This document shows, in pieces, positions 11,970 to 23,813 of a stretch of 64,000 bases of DNA (the first letter of the stretch is position 1; each line of letters begins with the position of its first letter). Source of the DNA: Eucommia ulmoides. Taxonomy: Eukaryota; Streptophyta; Magnoliopsida; Garryales; Eucommiaceae. The notes under the pieces were generated by a model. That model saw only the letters and a list, made by a program, of their open reading frames with translations. It ran no database searches and was not told the DNA's origin. Both the position numbers and the translations under genes were made by a program. The stretch is taken from positions 48,540,647-48,604,646 of the forward strand of contig CM028328.1 of assembly GCA_016647705.1 (NCBI GenBank). The letters are read 5' to 3'.

Positions 11970-13333
11970 GAAATGCGAAGGTTCGGTCTCCCTAACGAAA
12001 TTAATATATTCAAACTTTAAAAAAATTGATATACCTGGATCATCTTTGGGAGAAATTGGTATGTATACCTCTGGTGGATTACTGATTTTAACTTTGGTGT
12101 CCTTTGAATCCACTATTTTTCTTTTTGCCTGATTTGTCACTTTGATTTCCTCCTTTCTTGGACTGGCTCTAGGTTTGGTAATAATTTTCTTGCATTTTTT
12201 CGGTGCTTCGAGCTACTTTTCCTCATTCTGCTTTGTCACCACTTTATACATTGTCTTTTTCTTGTATTGATATCTCGCCATTAGTTGAGGATAAGGATTG
12301 TTTGATTTCATGTAATGAACTTGCTGCTATTTGATCCTTCTACTTTACACATGTTGATTCTTCCTCTTAGGTGTATTAAATATAGTCTCCTTTCTTGGCA
12401 TGTAATATTCATTGTATCTTTGTGTTTGTTCGAATCTCCGATTTGTACTTGCGTAAACATTTTCTCTTTTTGGTATCCAGCTATTTCTGAATCTGATAGG
12501 GTAACCAAGCAACAAATAACAAACTTTTTCAAAATGATCATATTTCCCACAATAAAAATATTTAGCATTGTTAGTATGTTTCTTAGGATAGTCATTGTTC
12601 CGTACAGGAGCACGATATCGTTGGTGATATTGAGGAGCTATTTTAGCGACTACTGGTTTTTCAACAAGTTTAGTCCTCTCTATATCCTTGAATTTATTCA
12701 TTGTTTCATCAAGCTCTTTTTGTGTCTTTTCAAGTAACCACTTCGTTGTTCTAATGTTTACCTATAGACCAAAATTCTTCTTATGCATAAATTCAAGATA
12801 ATTTTTAAGAATTTGACATTCATTTTCAACATAATGGATTTTCACCCGAGCTCTACTAAGCTCACACCTTTCATTTTCCAACTCAATGCTTAAAGCCTCA
12901 TTTGAAGTTCCAAGACTTTTCCTTTTAAAATCATTCTCTTGAAGATCATAAATATCAGTTTCAAAACCTTCTTCTCATCTTCAAGAGACTCAATTTTTTC
13001 ATACAGCTTACTAATTTCAGATAAAGCATTCGTAAATTCAACAGTTTCAAAATATTTATCCAAATTCAATTTCTTAAGAGACTTGACAGTACTAAACTTC
13101 TTATTTTAAAGAGTTGCAATCTTTTTCCCAAGTTTAAAACTCAATTTTCCAAAAACATAAGTAAGGTCAATAAGCATCTTAATAGCCTTATCTGCATTCT
13201 CATCATCACGAATTCTACAATTCTCACGAGCAGAACAATGACTATTGGAAGAAGTGGTAGACTCCACAATAGTACATATAATATCAGAATCAGTGTACTC
13301 TATGTGATCTTCTTTAGCTAGGCTGTGAGCCAT
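11970..13333 (-). pseudogene. Element E gag, degenerate
   Basis: Minus-strand gag pieces follow the primer site. The first open piece (13333-13106) starts MAHSLAKEDHIEY. A coiled-coil-rich stretch follows, broken by stops (about 13100-12720). The piece at 12701-12345 includes a zinc knuckle, YFYCGKYDHFEKVC at about 12575. Its first Cys is replaced by Tyr and the usual Gly before His by Asp, so metal binding is probably lost. A basic tail continues to about 11975. Gag would package element RNA; this copy cannot be translated as one protein. Confidence 0.65.
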
Positions 13334-13345
13334 ATCGAGCTAAAA

Positions 13346-13361
13346 TCAACTCTAATACCAA
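13346..13361 (-). promoter_or_regulatory. Primer binding site of element E
   Basis: The minus strand reads TTGGTATTAGAGTTGA directly after the LTR end CCAACA. This is a diverged version of TGGTATCAGAGC, the site complementary to initiator tRNA-Met. Confidence 0.75.
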
Positions 13362-13362
13362 T

Positions 13363-15475
13363 TGTTGGCCCAGTGAGCCACCCAAGAGGGGGTGAATTGG
13401 GTAATTATAAAAAATTTAAACAAATTTCTTATCTTCTCAACACTTAATTAATCAAATAATTGATTTAACCTAAATCAATTATTATCCTTATAAAGCGGAT
13501 AAATGTATTTAATCTAGGTCTACACCCAAACAACAAAATATAAATAAAGTAAACAAAGCAACACACAAGGATATATCCTGGTTCACCAAACTACTCTTGG
13601 CTAATCTAGTCCTCTAAGCCCCACAGAGATTTGCACCCACTAAACCACTTAACCCCTTTAATAGGTAAGAACTAAACCCTTATAATGATTCTTTTCAGAG
13701 GCTCAGAATCAACCTTTACAACTCTCTTTTCACAAGTTAAGGAAGAACCTTATCTTTTCTAAGGCTAAAGACTAACTTAATTCTTTTATTAGTCTAAGAA
13801 TCAAACCTCACAAAACACTCCAAGTATCCTTTTCACCAGTAAGGATGAAACTGTTACAATTCACTCAGAGGAATTCTAATTAGGAAGAATCAAGCCTAAT
13901 TCTTTTCAAGAGAAAAGAATAACCTAACATTTTTATTTACTAGGTAAAGATCAAACCTTAATCTTTTTCCCGGAAAAGCTTGAAACCCAAGCTACTCCTA
14001 ACTAGATACTCCTAATAGTATCTAATCCGCACAAACTCACCAATTACAAAAATCAATGAATTTATTCCCACATAGAGATTCTACGACCTCAAATCAATTA
14101 CACTCAATTAATGTCTCAAAATCACTAGTGATAGAATTTACGTGAAGAATTCAATATCTGATTATATAAATTGTGGGTAGCATGTAATTTAAGTGCGTAA
14201 TCATATAATAAAAAAAAATGTTTTAAAAGAAATTTTATGCTATTTAAAGTTCAAAAATGATTTTAACAAGATCTTATCAACCAAAAAATAATAAGAATAT
14301 AATTTCACAATAAAGAGTAAATAGCTTGGAAAAATCTCACCAGGAACCACCGAAAAATTGAAAATTGAATCGCTAGACAACTCAAATCGGTGATGCCAAA
14401 ACAATTACTGCTTTAACTCAAGAACTTTTCACAAAATAGATCTCTTGATATAATCTTAGTATAACAACTCTTAGAAAGCTTAGGAACTTAAAGTTCTTGA
14501 TTGAAGTGATATTGATCTCAAAAAACACAAGTCTATTTAAGTTATTTTGAAATAAGCCCTCTAACAGCTAGTTTCCTAAATATTTGACATTTAAATACAC
14601 CTATAGCCCACATATATCAACACCATTCATTCCTGGTCTAATTCACTTAGATATGACTTTTAAGACATTCAATTTAGTCCCTAAATTAATTCTCCATCTG
14701 AAATTGAATAGATAGGAACTATTAAATGAACCAAATTGACAAACACTTCAATTATGTGTACCATATCTGTAGGGATATTCAAATAGAAGTATTATATCTT
14801 CAATATATCCAAATCCTGAAAATATCTCAATCATGTAAGCAAAAAATAACTAATTAACGGCTAGTTTTGAGCAGAATCCGAAAATCCTCCAACTTGTAAC
14901 TGCACAGTCAGTTGACCAATCAGAAGCCATCAGTCTACTGATTCAAGTTGTAGCCCAGGCTATTTCTCAAACAACGGTCTGTTGATCGATTCCCCATGAG
15001 TCGGTTGACCAATCGATTCAAGATGCTTTCCTAGGTCAAAGTTTGGCCCTGGTCGGTTGACTGATCACCTATGGTTAGTCGATCGATCGATACAGAGAGT
15101 TTCATTTCAGTTCATCGGTTGACCAATCTCTCTTGGTTAATTAACCGATCGATTCAGAGACTCATATTTTTTCCAGCCCATGGCCATCGGTTGACTGATC
15201 CTTTGATGGTCAATTGACCGATCAATGCTGGAACAACCTACTCTCAAATTATTTTAACTCCAAACTTCGACATTTTACACCTTTTAACCGATTTCTTTTC
15301 TCAGTTAACTTAATTGACACTAATATTCAATTTTAAACACTAATCTTTCTTAGGTCAATTTTCATTTTTCAATTTTACATTGGAGAAAATAATTGGACAC
15401 AAATTAGGACCTTAATTTTATCAAATTGAATACACATAAATATTAATTATTAAATTGTGTCGTGTGTGATCTTAA
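13363..15475 (-). repeat. 5' LTR of element E, outer edge truncated
   Basis: Homologous to 6375-7489 of the other LTR, plus 962 bp unique to this copy (13570-14531). The match stops at about 15475, where about 211 bp of the outer LTR is missing and LTR Y sequence resumes. A word array lies at 14890-15232. A TATA-like ACTTAAATAGAC is near 14530 on the minus strand. Confidence 0.8.
14890..15232. repeat. GGTTGACCGATC word array in 5' LTR of E
   Basis: Roughly ten variants of GGTCGGTTGACCGATC, including GGTTAGTCGATCGATCGAT and GGTTGACCAATCGATTC. It is homologous to the array at 6955-7250. Confidence 0.8.
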
Positions 15476-16661
15476 TTGGGATACACTATTTCAGTTTGGT
15501 CATCATAAATGCTTCCAAGGTGCATTGAACCTAGTCTTGAGGTGTCACTTTGCATATAAATCTAGGTGATGATTCATTTCTTGGTGAGCACTCTTACGAT
15601 TGGATTTAGATGGAATCATGTTAACTTGGCTTGTAATCGTCGGTTGATTTCCAAGTCTCTTAGTTACCCTTAGATATTTTGGTGAAAATAGCTAGGTTAA
15701 ATGTATCCACCCCTTCCATGTCGTACCTAAGCATTTAATTCTTCATGGTATGTGCATTTAATGCATTACTTGAAGGCCACACATCCTGTTTGATTTCGGT
15801 AATGGGTCATCACGATTTAAGGATTTCGGTTGGTTCTAAGATATTTTGCATAAAATATAAAGATACCTTAAATATGGTCTTGAAATTTCATCCCAAGCAT
15901 TTAATAATTGATGGTATGGGCATTCAATTCTCATTGAATTCCTTACTTAGGTGGTGAACCAAATTAGTTTAGTTTCGATAACGGTTGGTTGTACCCTAAG
16001 TGTCTTAGTTCCATTCCTTATCCATTTGGTCGGAAACATCTAGGAAGGTTCCTTTATCATTATAAGGTTTCATTTGTGGGCCTTAAATGATGTCTAGTCC
16101 CTTTATTTCTTGGGCCTAGGATGGTTTGTCAAGACTACTTGGATTTGGTGAAAATCTAAGTCAAGCCCAATCCTTAAATCACCTTGTGATTTAGGGCTTT
16201 GTCATGACCTTTCCAAGACTTTAGTAAGGTGTATTGGATTGTTTTTTGGTAGTATGTGAGTAATATTCATAAATGAAATAAATATTGTTGGTGTTAAATT
16301 GACAAGATTCAAGGATAATAAATATTTCAAGGTCGGGGTGGGGTAACTGAGTTAATTGTTTAAAATGTCCTAGAATTTAAGGATAGTGGCTAATTTTTAT
16401 CTATATTAAAGATGATTTAATGAAAATCAAACCTTAGTCAAGTCATTTTAGACCTCCTTAAATCATGGGAATTCTTAGGTTGACCAAAAACTTTTCAAAT
16501 TCAAAAGTTTTGTGTTTTTGTTATGTTTTTTGTTGTTTTTGTATAGTATATACTGTGATCTCAGGTAGAAATTTGTTCCCTTTAAACCCAAGTTTAAAAT
16601 TTATTTGAACTTGTACTTGATTTTACACTGATTAGACGGGACAAAATACGGTGTTTATACA

Positions 16662-17000
16662 ATACACATGCCCAACCAACTCGTGGGCGCATCAAACAAG
16701 TCAAGAATCTCATCAAAAATACCCCCAAAGAATATCACTGATTTTCTTCAATATATTAAAGCACATGCAGATGAACTTTCCATACTAGGAGCACCAATAG
16801 ATAAGGAAGATTTTTCATAAACGATCTTGGATGGATTAGGAGATGACTACAAAGAACTTGTTCGTGTTGTTCAAGCACGAGACACATTTATCACCTTTGA
16901 TGAGCTTCACGAAAACATTCTATCTTTTGAAGCATCCATTCATGCAAATGCAAAGACTGATGCACATCTTCCAATCTTACAAATGTAGTAAATCGAACAA
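16662..17000 (+). pseudogene. Copia X gag, C-proximal fragment
   Basis: Continues the gag begun at 3964. It has RGRIKQVKN in one frame, then after frameshifts DELSILGAPID, GLGDDYKELVRVVQARD and TFDELHENILSFEASI, all hallmarks of the copia gag (UBN2-like) domain. There is one stop before the GLGDDYKELV segment. No intact zinc knuckle was found downstream. Confidence 0.8.
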
Positions 17001-17340
17001 ATACATATTAGTGCTCACAAAAGTCCAACAACAACTAGCGACCACCTGCGCAATATCATACTTGCCACGTGGTCTAGCCCTCGTCACCTAACAACCCTGG
17101 CCTGCCACCCATGACTACCAACTCAGGGGCTCCACCTTATAATAATCATCTTCCACCTCATCCATATCTGGGGAATTGTCAAATTTTAGAATCTAAGGGC
17201 ACTTGGGTAAGTGATGTCCATCATTTCAGCTCGTGCCAATTTAGTCATCCAACACAGGACCTCCACCTCCTAATACTTGGGCAAAATCATGGCAACCATA
17301 GGCTCATTATGCTACTAACTTCACTTCCAACAATCCAACT

Positions 17341-17640
17341 TGGTTACTAGGCAGTGGAGCATCTCACCAAGTCACAACATACTTGAGAAAATTATTTCTT
17401 TATGCACCTTATAATGGCTCGGACAATGTTATGATTGGTGATGGCACTAGTCTCTCCATCATTCACACTGATTCTATCTCTCTTCTAACTACAACTACTA
17501 TTTTTACTCTAATTGATGTTCTTTGTATACCAACCATCCAAAAAAAATTAATTTCTCTCTCTCTGTTTTGTGCTACTAATAATGCATGCATTGAATTTTT
17601 ACCATCTAATTTCATGTGAATGATCTTCGCAAGGGGGAAA
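17341..17640 (+). pseudogene. Copia X protease remnant
   Basis: The frame reads WLLGSGASHQVT, where copia aspartic proteases have DSGA. The catalytic Asp is therefore Gly (GGC). A VMIGDGTSLSI segment and an LCIPTIQKKLISL segment follow at the expected distances. The protease would process Gag-Pol; this copy would be inactive even if translated. Confidence 0.75.
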
Positions 17641-17699
17641 TTATTTTGACGAGCAGCAATAAGAATGGAGTGTATAAGTGGCCAACTAATAAATCTCTG

Positions 17700-18470
17700 T
17701 CTTCTCTGATTCTTGCCTTCTCCCATGTCAAAACTACATCATCAAATTTGCATCATAGATTAGGTCATCCTACTTTTTCTATTTTGAAACACATCATTTC
17801 TAGTAATCATTTATAATTTTCTTCTCATATGACACGTGAATTTTCATGTAATGCATGTCTTTGCAATAAAAGTCCTAAGATGTCTTTCTCTACGTCATCT
17901 CTTATCTCTACGCAACCTCTTGAATTTTTATTTTTTTTTATGTATGGACTTCACCTATTGTGTCACAAGATGGTTTCAAATACTATTTCATTTTTGTTGA
18001 TCACTTCACTAAATACATATGGTTTTACCCTCTAGAATGAAAATATGAAGTTCAAGAAATTTTTAAGCATTACAAAGCCATTGTGGAAAATTATTTTAAA
18101 TGCAAAATTATCACTCTATTCAAAACGAGGGAGAATATTTGGGTCTCAAAGATTATCTTTCTCTCAATGGCATCTCTCACTTAACCACTCTACTTCATAC
18201 ACCTAAATATAATGGCTACTCAGAAAGATGACATCATCATATTATTGAAACTAATCTCACCTTACTTTATCATGTTTTCCTTCCAATTAATTTTTGGTCT
18301 TATGCCTTTGCCACTATTGTCTATTTTAATTAACAAGATGCCAACAACTACACTCAATCTATTATCTCCCTTTGAATTAATTTTCCATGAAATGCCCAAT
18401 TGTTCTAAACTAATTTTTTTTGAATGTTTATGTTTTCCTTAACTTTGTCCCTATACATCTCACAAACTTG
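17700..18470 (+). pseudogene. Copia X integrase remnant
   Basis: The HHCC zinc-binding region is recognisable as LHHRLGHPT at about 17748 and CNACLCNKSPK at about 17850. Catalytic-core pieces are spread over three frames to about 18470, including an SER-type Glu region near 18220. Several stops and frameshifts separate the pieces. Confidence 0.7.
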
Positions 18471-18699
18471 ATCAAAGGTTTAAGCCATGTGTATTTATTG
18501 GATATTCATTATCTCAAAGTGCCTACCTATGTTTTGAACCATCTATTTCAAAAAAAATTGTTTCTCGCCATGGTAGAGTCGGTCTTTCCATACACTTCTC
18601 ATCATAATCATCTACCTCATCCCATCTCAAACACCATAGGTACTTGGATTCTAATTGTGCTTACTGTTTCATTACCTTCTCTATCATAGCCAGCTTCTA

Positions 18700-19725
18700 A
18701 CACTCCACCAGAAGTGTGTCCTCAAAAAATGCCTCTTACTAATGATACTTCACAAAGCTCTGAATTACGAAGACAACAAATAGAAACTGAGCAGCCTCCA
18801 TTATCAAATCTTACCCATCCATCCACCAAAATAAGATCTACCACCCAACAAGCCACCCAACAGATGACTACTCGGGCCAAAATAAATATTTGCAAACCAG
18901 TCAAAAACTCAATTTTCATACTTAATTAACATCCCCACCTAATCTTGAACCTACTTCCATGACTCAAGCCCTCAAAGGCCATAACTGGCATTGAGCTATG
19001 TCTGAAGAATATATGCTCTTGTTCATAATGGTATATGAGAGCTAGTCCCTTCTAATGGTGTCACTAATCTTGTTGGTTATATATGTATTTTTTGAATTAA
19101 AAGATATTTTGATGGTTATATTAACAGTATAAAACTTGCCTTGTGGCTAAATGATTTCATCGACGACTAGGTGTGGATTACCATGAGACTTTTAGCCTGG
19201 TTGTTAAGCCTACCACCATGAGACTTATACTTATTATTGTCGTTAGCAATCGTTGGTCTCTTTGTTAACTCGATATCAATAATGCCTTTCAGGCTTATTG
19301 ATTCTATTTATTCCATGTATGTTTATAAACTTCATAAATCTATCTATGGCCTCAAACAAAATCCATGGGCTTGGTATCATGAATTTCGTCAATTTCTAGT
19401 GGATTCAGGATTCAAGAACTCTCACTTTGATACTTTTCTATTTGTTCTCAACACTAGGAAGCATGTTTTGTTTCCACTGGTATTTGTTGATGATATAATT
19501 ATTACTAGTAATAGTAATCATCTTGTTTATCAATTTGTTGGTTATCTTGCTCAACGTTTCTCTCTGAAAGATTTTGTTTTTCTTTCTTACTTTCTTGGAG
19601 TTGAGGTAGTTCCTCATCGCCATGGCTATTGCTTTCTCAATGAAGATACATTCAAAACTTTCTTAAAAAGACTCATATGGAAGATGCCAAACTTGTTCTT
19701 TCCCCATTGCCAATAAATTCTTTAT
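18700..19725 (+). pseudogene. Copia X linker and reverse transcriptase remnant
   Basis: The 18714-18926 piece is the Ser/Thr/Gln-rich linker ending in a MTTRAK-type motif that precedes copia RT. The RT N-terminal part (about 18958-19230) is frameshifted. The longest open piece, 19237-19716, has KSIYGLKQNPWAWY and the active-site box FVDDI, so the two catalytic Asp of that box remain. Confidence 0.8.
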
Positions 19726-19759
19726 AACTTACCAACACCTCGAGTTCTCTTATTTCTGA

Positions 19760-20438
19760 TCCTTCTCAATTTCGTGTTGTAGTTGGGAGTCTGCAATACC
19801 TATCTCTTACTTCTCCGACTATTTCTTTTACTGTGATTAAGATATCCCAATTTATGTGTTAACCGACTGACGAGCATTGGGTTCTTTTTAGACAAATTTT
19901 ACGATATTTATGTCCTACGTTAGATAGAAGGCTTCTTCAACATTGTGAGTCTCCTCTATCTCTTCATGGGTTCTCTTATGCTGATTGGGCTGGAAATAAA
20001 GATGATTATTTTTCCACTAGTGCCTACATTATTTATCTTGGGCATAATCTTATTTTTTGGAGTTCAAAGAAACAACACATTGTTGCTTGTTCTTCTACTG
20101 AGGTAGAGTATCGATCAGTTGCTACCACTGTAGCTAAAATTTGGTGGGTGTGCTCTCCACTTGATGAACTTGGTGTGACTTTGTAGTCTTCTCCTATTTT
20201 CCATTGTGATAATATTGGTTCCACTCAGTTATGCTCCAATCCTGTGTTTCATTCAAGAATGAAACATGTAGCAGTTGATTACCATTTCATCCATGATCAA
20301 GTTAAATCTGCCCTACTTTATGTAGCTCATGTGTCTTCTACTAACCAACTTACTGATCTGCTCACCAAGCCATTGCCACATTCTCAGTTTCAATTGTTAA
20401 TAGACAAGATTTCCCTCTCTATACACGGCCTATCTTGA
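19760..20438 (+). pseudogene. Copia X RNase H remnant
   Basis: Reads YADWAGNKDDYFST, WSSKKQHIVACSSTEVEY and a TNQLTDLLTKPLP C-terminal segment, the standard copia RNase H signature. An in-frame stop follows the DELGV segment at about 20184. Confidence 0.8.
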
Positions 20439-20453
20439 GGGAGCATAAAGAGT

Positions 20454-20719
20454 TGTTGTGTATTTTTACATTTTGAATTGTTCTTCTAAATTTGTTTAGA
20501 TATGGTATATAGTTGTTTACGTTAGGTTCCTTAATGATATAAATATTTAAAATTCTATTCCTTAAGAATAGGTCTTTTGTTTCTCCATAGATCTAATATG
20601 GTATATAGTTGTTTGGATTTGGTTCCGATAGCAATCTTTGAAATCATATTCCTTAAGAATATGTATTTTGGTTCGCTACGGATCTGATATTAGTTCTTTC
20701 GAATATGACTTAGATTTTG
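20454..20719 (+). repeat. Copia X 3' LTR, left part
   Basis: Follows a purine-rich CTTGAGGGAGC run at about 20434. It begins near TGTTGTGTATTTTT and contains two related blocks with GGTATATAGTTGTTT and TTCCTTAAGAATA. It is interrupted at 20719 by copia G; the continuation should start at 30229. The LTR end was not located. Confidence 0.5.
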
Positions 20720-21373
20720 TGTTGGATTTTTTTCCTAAAAATTCTTAGGAAAGTGGTCCACATTCATTCCATCATTTTAGGGATATGGATTAACCTCCTC
20801 CAACATTCACGTTGCATGATGAACCTACATCATTGAAGGAACCCATGTCTATTTCTATTGTTCATGCATATCCTTTTCACATACCCACTTCTCCTTAAGC
20901 CTATGTCTCGCATGAATCCATGTACTAGAACATGGTTTACAAAAAACATGGCCACCACCCCATGCGCCCACTACCTACGTACACCACTAGAGAGAGAATG
21001 GTCATGTATGGCCAAGTGCAAGAGCGTTGTTACATGATTTACAAAATGTGGGTTCATGCATGGCCTAACTACCCACTACCTGTTCACGTCCAAGGATGAT
21101 TATATGGTAGGTAGAGTCTATAAAAGGGTTGTGCAATTGGTTTTCGTTCCCTAAGCCTGCAATCTTGTTTCAGATACAAAATACACCATCAAATCGAGAT
21201 TTAATGACGTTTAGTAGAGCCTTAACTCGAAACCAACACTTTCCATAACCTTGAGTGAGTGAGAACGGTTATGGCTGGAGTTACGCATCCGATTCGTCTT
21301 TTGAATTCCATATTGATCTAATTGTTGTTTTGGTTATATAAGCACGCTTAGATCATTATACGTTTTACCCACA
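20720..21373 (+). repeat. Copia G LTR1
   Basis: 654 bp, starting TGTTGGATTTTT and ending TTTTACCCACA. It has a single copy of the CACTAGAGAGAGAATG block that is duplicated in LTR3. Confidence 0.9.
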
Positions 21374-21375
21374 GT

Positions 21376-21388
21376 TGGTATCAGAGCC
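21376..21388 (+). promoter_or_regulatory. Primer binding site 1 of copia G
   Basis: TGGTATCAGAGCC, two bases after the LTR end, is complementary to the 3' end of plant initiator tRNA-Met. Confidence 0.9.
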
Positions 21389-22741
21389 ATCTTTCCTCTG
21401 CCTTATTGTTTTTGCATTTAGTTTGTCATGATTTTTCATTAATGGCGAAAAATGATTTTTCCAAAAATTTTAATATTTCTGGAAAATTTTATACAGAAAA
21501 ATTATACGTTTTATTACAAGTTTAACGATATAAATTTCATAAAAGTTGGACTTGCGGTTAATTTTATATGATTTTTTGAAGATTAAAAAAAACGTAGAAT
21601 ATCATTCTGCTGTTCATGGCCTTCTGGTTTTGGTTCTAGGTCAGTGAAGAAGACTACACAAAACGACATCGTCTTGATAGTTTGCGAATTGACACTATCT
21701 TATAATTTATCCTCAACAATGTATCAAAGCCTTGTGTTGATTCGATGGCAACTATGCCAAACGTTGGGACCGCATGGCGGGCGTAGGTCTGGGATTCAAA
21801 TCTTTGCCTCTTACTTTATTGTTTCATTTTTTTTTATCTTTTTTTTATTAAGCAACAAAAGGGATTCAAAAGTGCAAGTTTAATGGAATTCGATCCTTGG
21901 ACGTCCGGTGACAAAGCAGCACCCCATCATCGCTAGGACAAACAACCATATGTTGAAATTTGGTGCACTATTTATTAATAATCAAGTCATTGTGCATTAA
22001 TCACAGGCATTTATGAATTTAATTTTTGTTTTTTTAATGTGTTTATACCATTTATTCATTTAAGTTATTTGTATGTATAATTTTTGTTATTTATTATGCA
22101 TACAATACTAGGTTAAATATTGCACATTGAAATTAATACCTCAAGGCTCTTTATGAATTTAATTTTGAATATTTATGTGTTTATATTATTTATCATATTA
22201 TTTTGTGTGTATAAATTTTTATTTTATTATACATGTAATATTAAGTTGAATAATATTAATACATTGATGTTCAATTTTTGTGTTTATATTGCTTATAGTT
22301 TATGAGTTTTTATTGTGAATTATTTAATGTTGAGTGATCCATATAATTTTAATTAAATAAGGAGTGGCCACATAATCTTCAATTAATTAGAATTATATAT
22401 TAAGTGTCTAAGATCACATTATGACGTTAATTGTGGTTAATCATATGTAATATAAAAGATATTATCCCACATGAATTTTTATTATATTTGCATGATTAAT
22501 TAAGATACAATATCGAATTATATTTTTTAATTTACCAACAAGAATTAGAAAATGAATATAATTTAATAGTTTTATCATAAGGTTATAGATAAATCTAATT
22601 GAATTAGAACTCTAGCCCACAGACAAGTTTTATGTCATTAGATTCATAAATTTTGGAATGTAATTTGCATTGGTAAAACATGATATGAACTTATAAGTCT
22701 CAATTTTAATTATAAACATGTATGTTTAATTTTACGCAGTC

Positions 22742-23320
22742 ATGCATCTTGAAAATTTCTCTGATATGAAATGTGACATTCCCGAACTGAGGAGTGATAA
22801 CTATAAGGTTTGGAAGAAGATAGTTTTTTGTTTTTTTTTTTAATTAGGGTGGATGGACATTGATTATGCTATAAAGAATGACAAACCATTCATTACTCAA
22901 ACCAACACTCCAAATAAAATTACTTTTTATAAATGTTAGGAGCAATCCAATTGCCTCTGTGTGATGTTCATAAAGACCAACATCTCTGTTGATATTCGTG
23001 GTTTTGTCAAACAGCATAACAAGGTCAAGGCACTGTTGAAGGCTATTAATGAACAGTTTGAGTCATCAGAAAAGGCAATTGCTAGCACCTTGATTATGAA
23101 ATTTTCATCCCTAAGGCTCACTACTATGAGTAGTGTGCATGAGCACATCATGTAGATGAGGAACACTGCGGCTCAATTGAAGACACTCGAGGTTGAGATG
23201 TTTAACTCTTTCCTTGTGCACTATATTTTGAACACTCTTCCATAGCAATATGGACCCTTTAAGATATACTACAATACACAAAAGTACAAGTGGTTAATTA
23301 ATAAATTTCTGACCATGTGT
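22742..23320 (+). pseudogene. Copia G gag fragment, first unit
   Basis: Starts ATG at 22742 (MHLENFSDMKCD) and has YKVWKK, MDIDYAIK-like, IMKFSSLRLTT, AAQLKTLEVEM and NTLP segments, the same order as the gag at 25121. It ends at KFLTMC, where LTR sequence begins. Stops occur at MDE-type positions near 23156 and 23246, and a T-tract shifts the frame near 22830. Confidence 0.85.
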
Positions 23321-23321
23321 G

Positions 23322-23798
23322 TTCCACTTCTCCTTAAGCTTATGGCTTACATGAATCAATGTACTAAAACATGGGTTACAAAAAACGTAGCCATCACCTA
23401 TGCACGTCCACTAGAGAGAGAATGTCCATGCATGGCCAAGTACAAGAGGTTGCTTACATGATTTACAAAACTTGGGTTTATGCATGGCCTAACTACCCAT
23501 TACCTGTGCACGTCCAAGAATGATTATATGACAGGCAGAGTCAATAAAAGGGGTTGTGCAATTGGTTTTGGTTCTCTAAGCCTACAATCTCGTTTTGGAT
23601 ACAAAATATACCATCAAATAGAGATTGAGTGAGGTTTGTAAGAGCCTTAACCTGAAACCAACGCTTTCGATAACCTTGAGTGAGTGAGAACGGCTATAAC
23701 TGGAGGTACGCATCTGATCTGTCTTTTTAATTCTACATTGATTTAATTTTTGTTTTAGTTGTATGAGCATGTTTATATCATTATACGTTTTACCCACT
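23322..23798 (+). repeat. Copia G LTR2, 5'-truncated
   Basis: Begins inside the LTR at CCACTTCTCCTTAAG, matching 20885 and 29627, and ends TTTTACCCACT. About 170 bp of the LTR start is missing. It has a single copy of the block duplicated in LTR3. Confidence 0.85.
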
Positions 23799-23800
23799 GT

Positions 23801-23813
23801 TGGTATAAGAGCC
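23801..23813 (+). promoter_or_regulatory. Primer binding site 2 of copia G
   Basis: TGGTATAAGAGCC, one mismatch from the site at 21376. Confidence 0.85.

Larger units (their letters stand above)
6375..15475 (-). mobile_element. Element E: copia-type LTR element, Sirevirus-like, no pol
   Basis: A minus-strand element with related LTRs at 6375-7700 (3') and 13363-15475 (5'). A primer site adjoins the 5' LTR (13346-13361) and a purine tract adjoins the 3' LTR (7701-7714). The LTR ends, the PPT AAAAATGGGGAGAT and the gag with coiled coil plus zinc knuckle resemble plant Sireviruses. No protease, integrase, RT or RNase H is visible. Instead the interior carries a plant-transposon-type ORF, now split by solo LTR A. 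The 5' LTR lacks about 211 bp at its outer edge, so no target duplication can be checked. Confidence 0.75.
4082..16661 (-). mobile_element. LTR Y: very long gypsy-like LTR, interrupted by element E
   Basis: Two outer pieces, 4082-6374 and about 15476-16661, read together as one LTR of about 3.5 kb in minus orientation. On the minus strand it starts TGTATAAACACCGTATTTTG, similar to the TGTAGACACC start of many plant gypsy LTRs. It has a TATA-like box near 6319-6330 and ends GTGAGTCA next to copia X gag. A GGAGTCACCACC segment at about 4259-4270 is typical of such LTRs. No internal coding region belonging to Y is present, so it behaves as a solo LTR. The flanks AAATA and ATACA do not form an exact target duplication, so the ends could be off by a few bases. 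Confidence 0.55.
3964..20719 (+). mobile_element. Copia element X, degenerate, split by a nested insertion
   Basis: A plus-strand Ty1/copia remnant. The first part of gag ends at about 4081 and the next part resumes at about 16662, so roughly 12.6 kb of foreign retroelement DNA (Y with E and A inside) sits in gag. Protease, integrase, RT and RNase H remnants follow in copia order, all with stops and frameshifts. The 3' LTR region from about 20454 is itself split by copia G and appears to resume at 30229. No 5' LTR is recognised, so the element is 5'-truncated or eroded. Confidence 0.8.

Noticed and set aside
11815-12132. 105-codon plus-strand open frame
   Set aside because: It lies over the antisense gag of element E, is low in complexity and has no domain; it is a shadow.
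12315-12737. 140-codon plus-strand open frame, hydrophobic
   Set aside because: Exactly antisense to the zinc-knuckle gag piece at 12701-12345.
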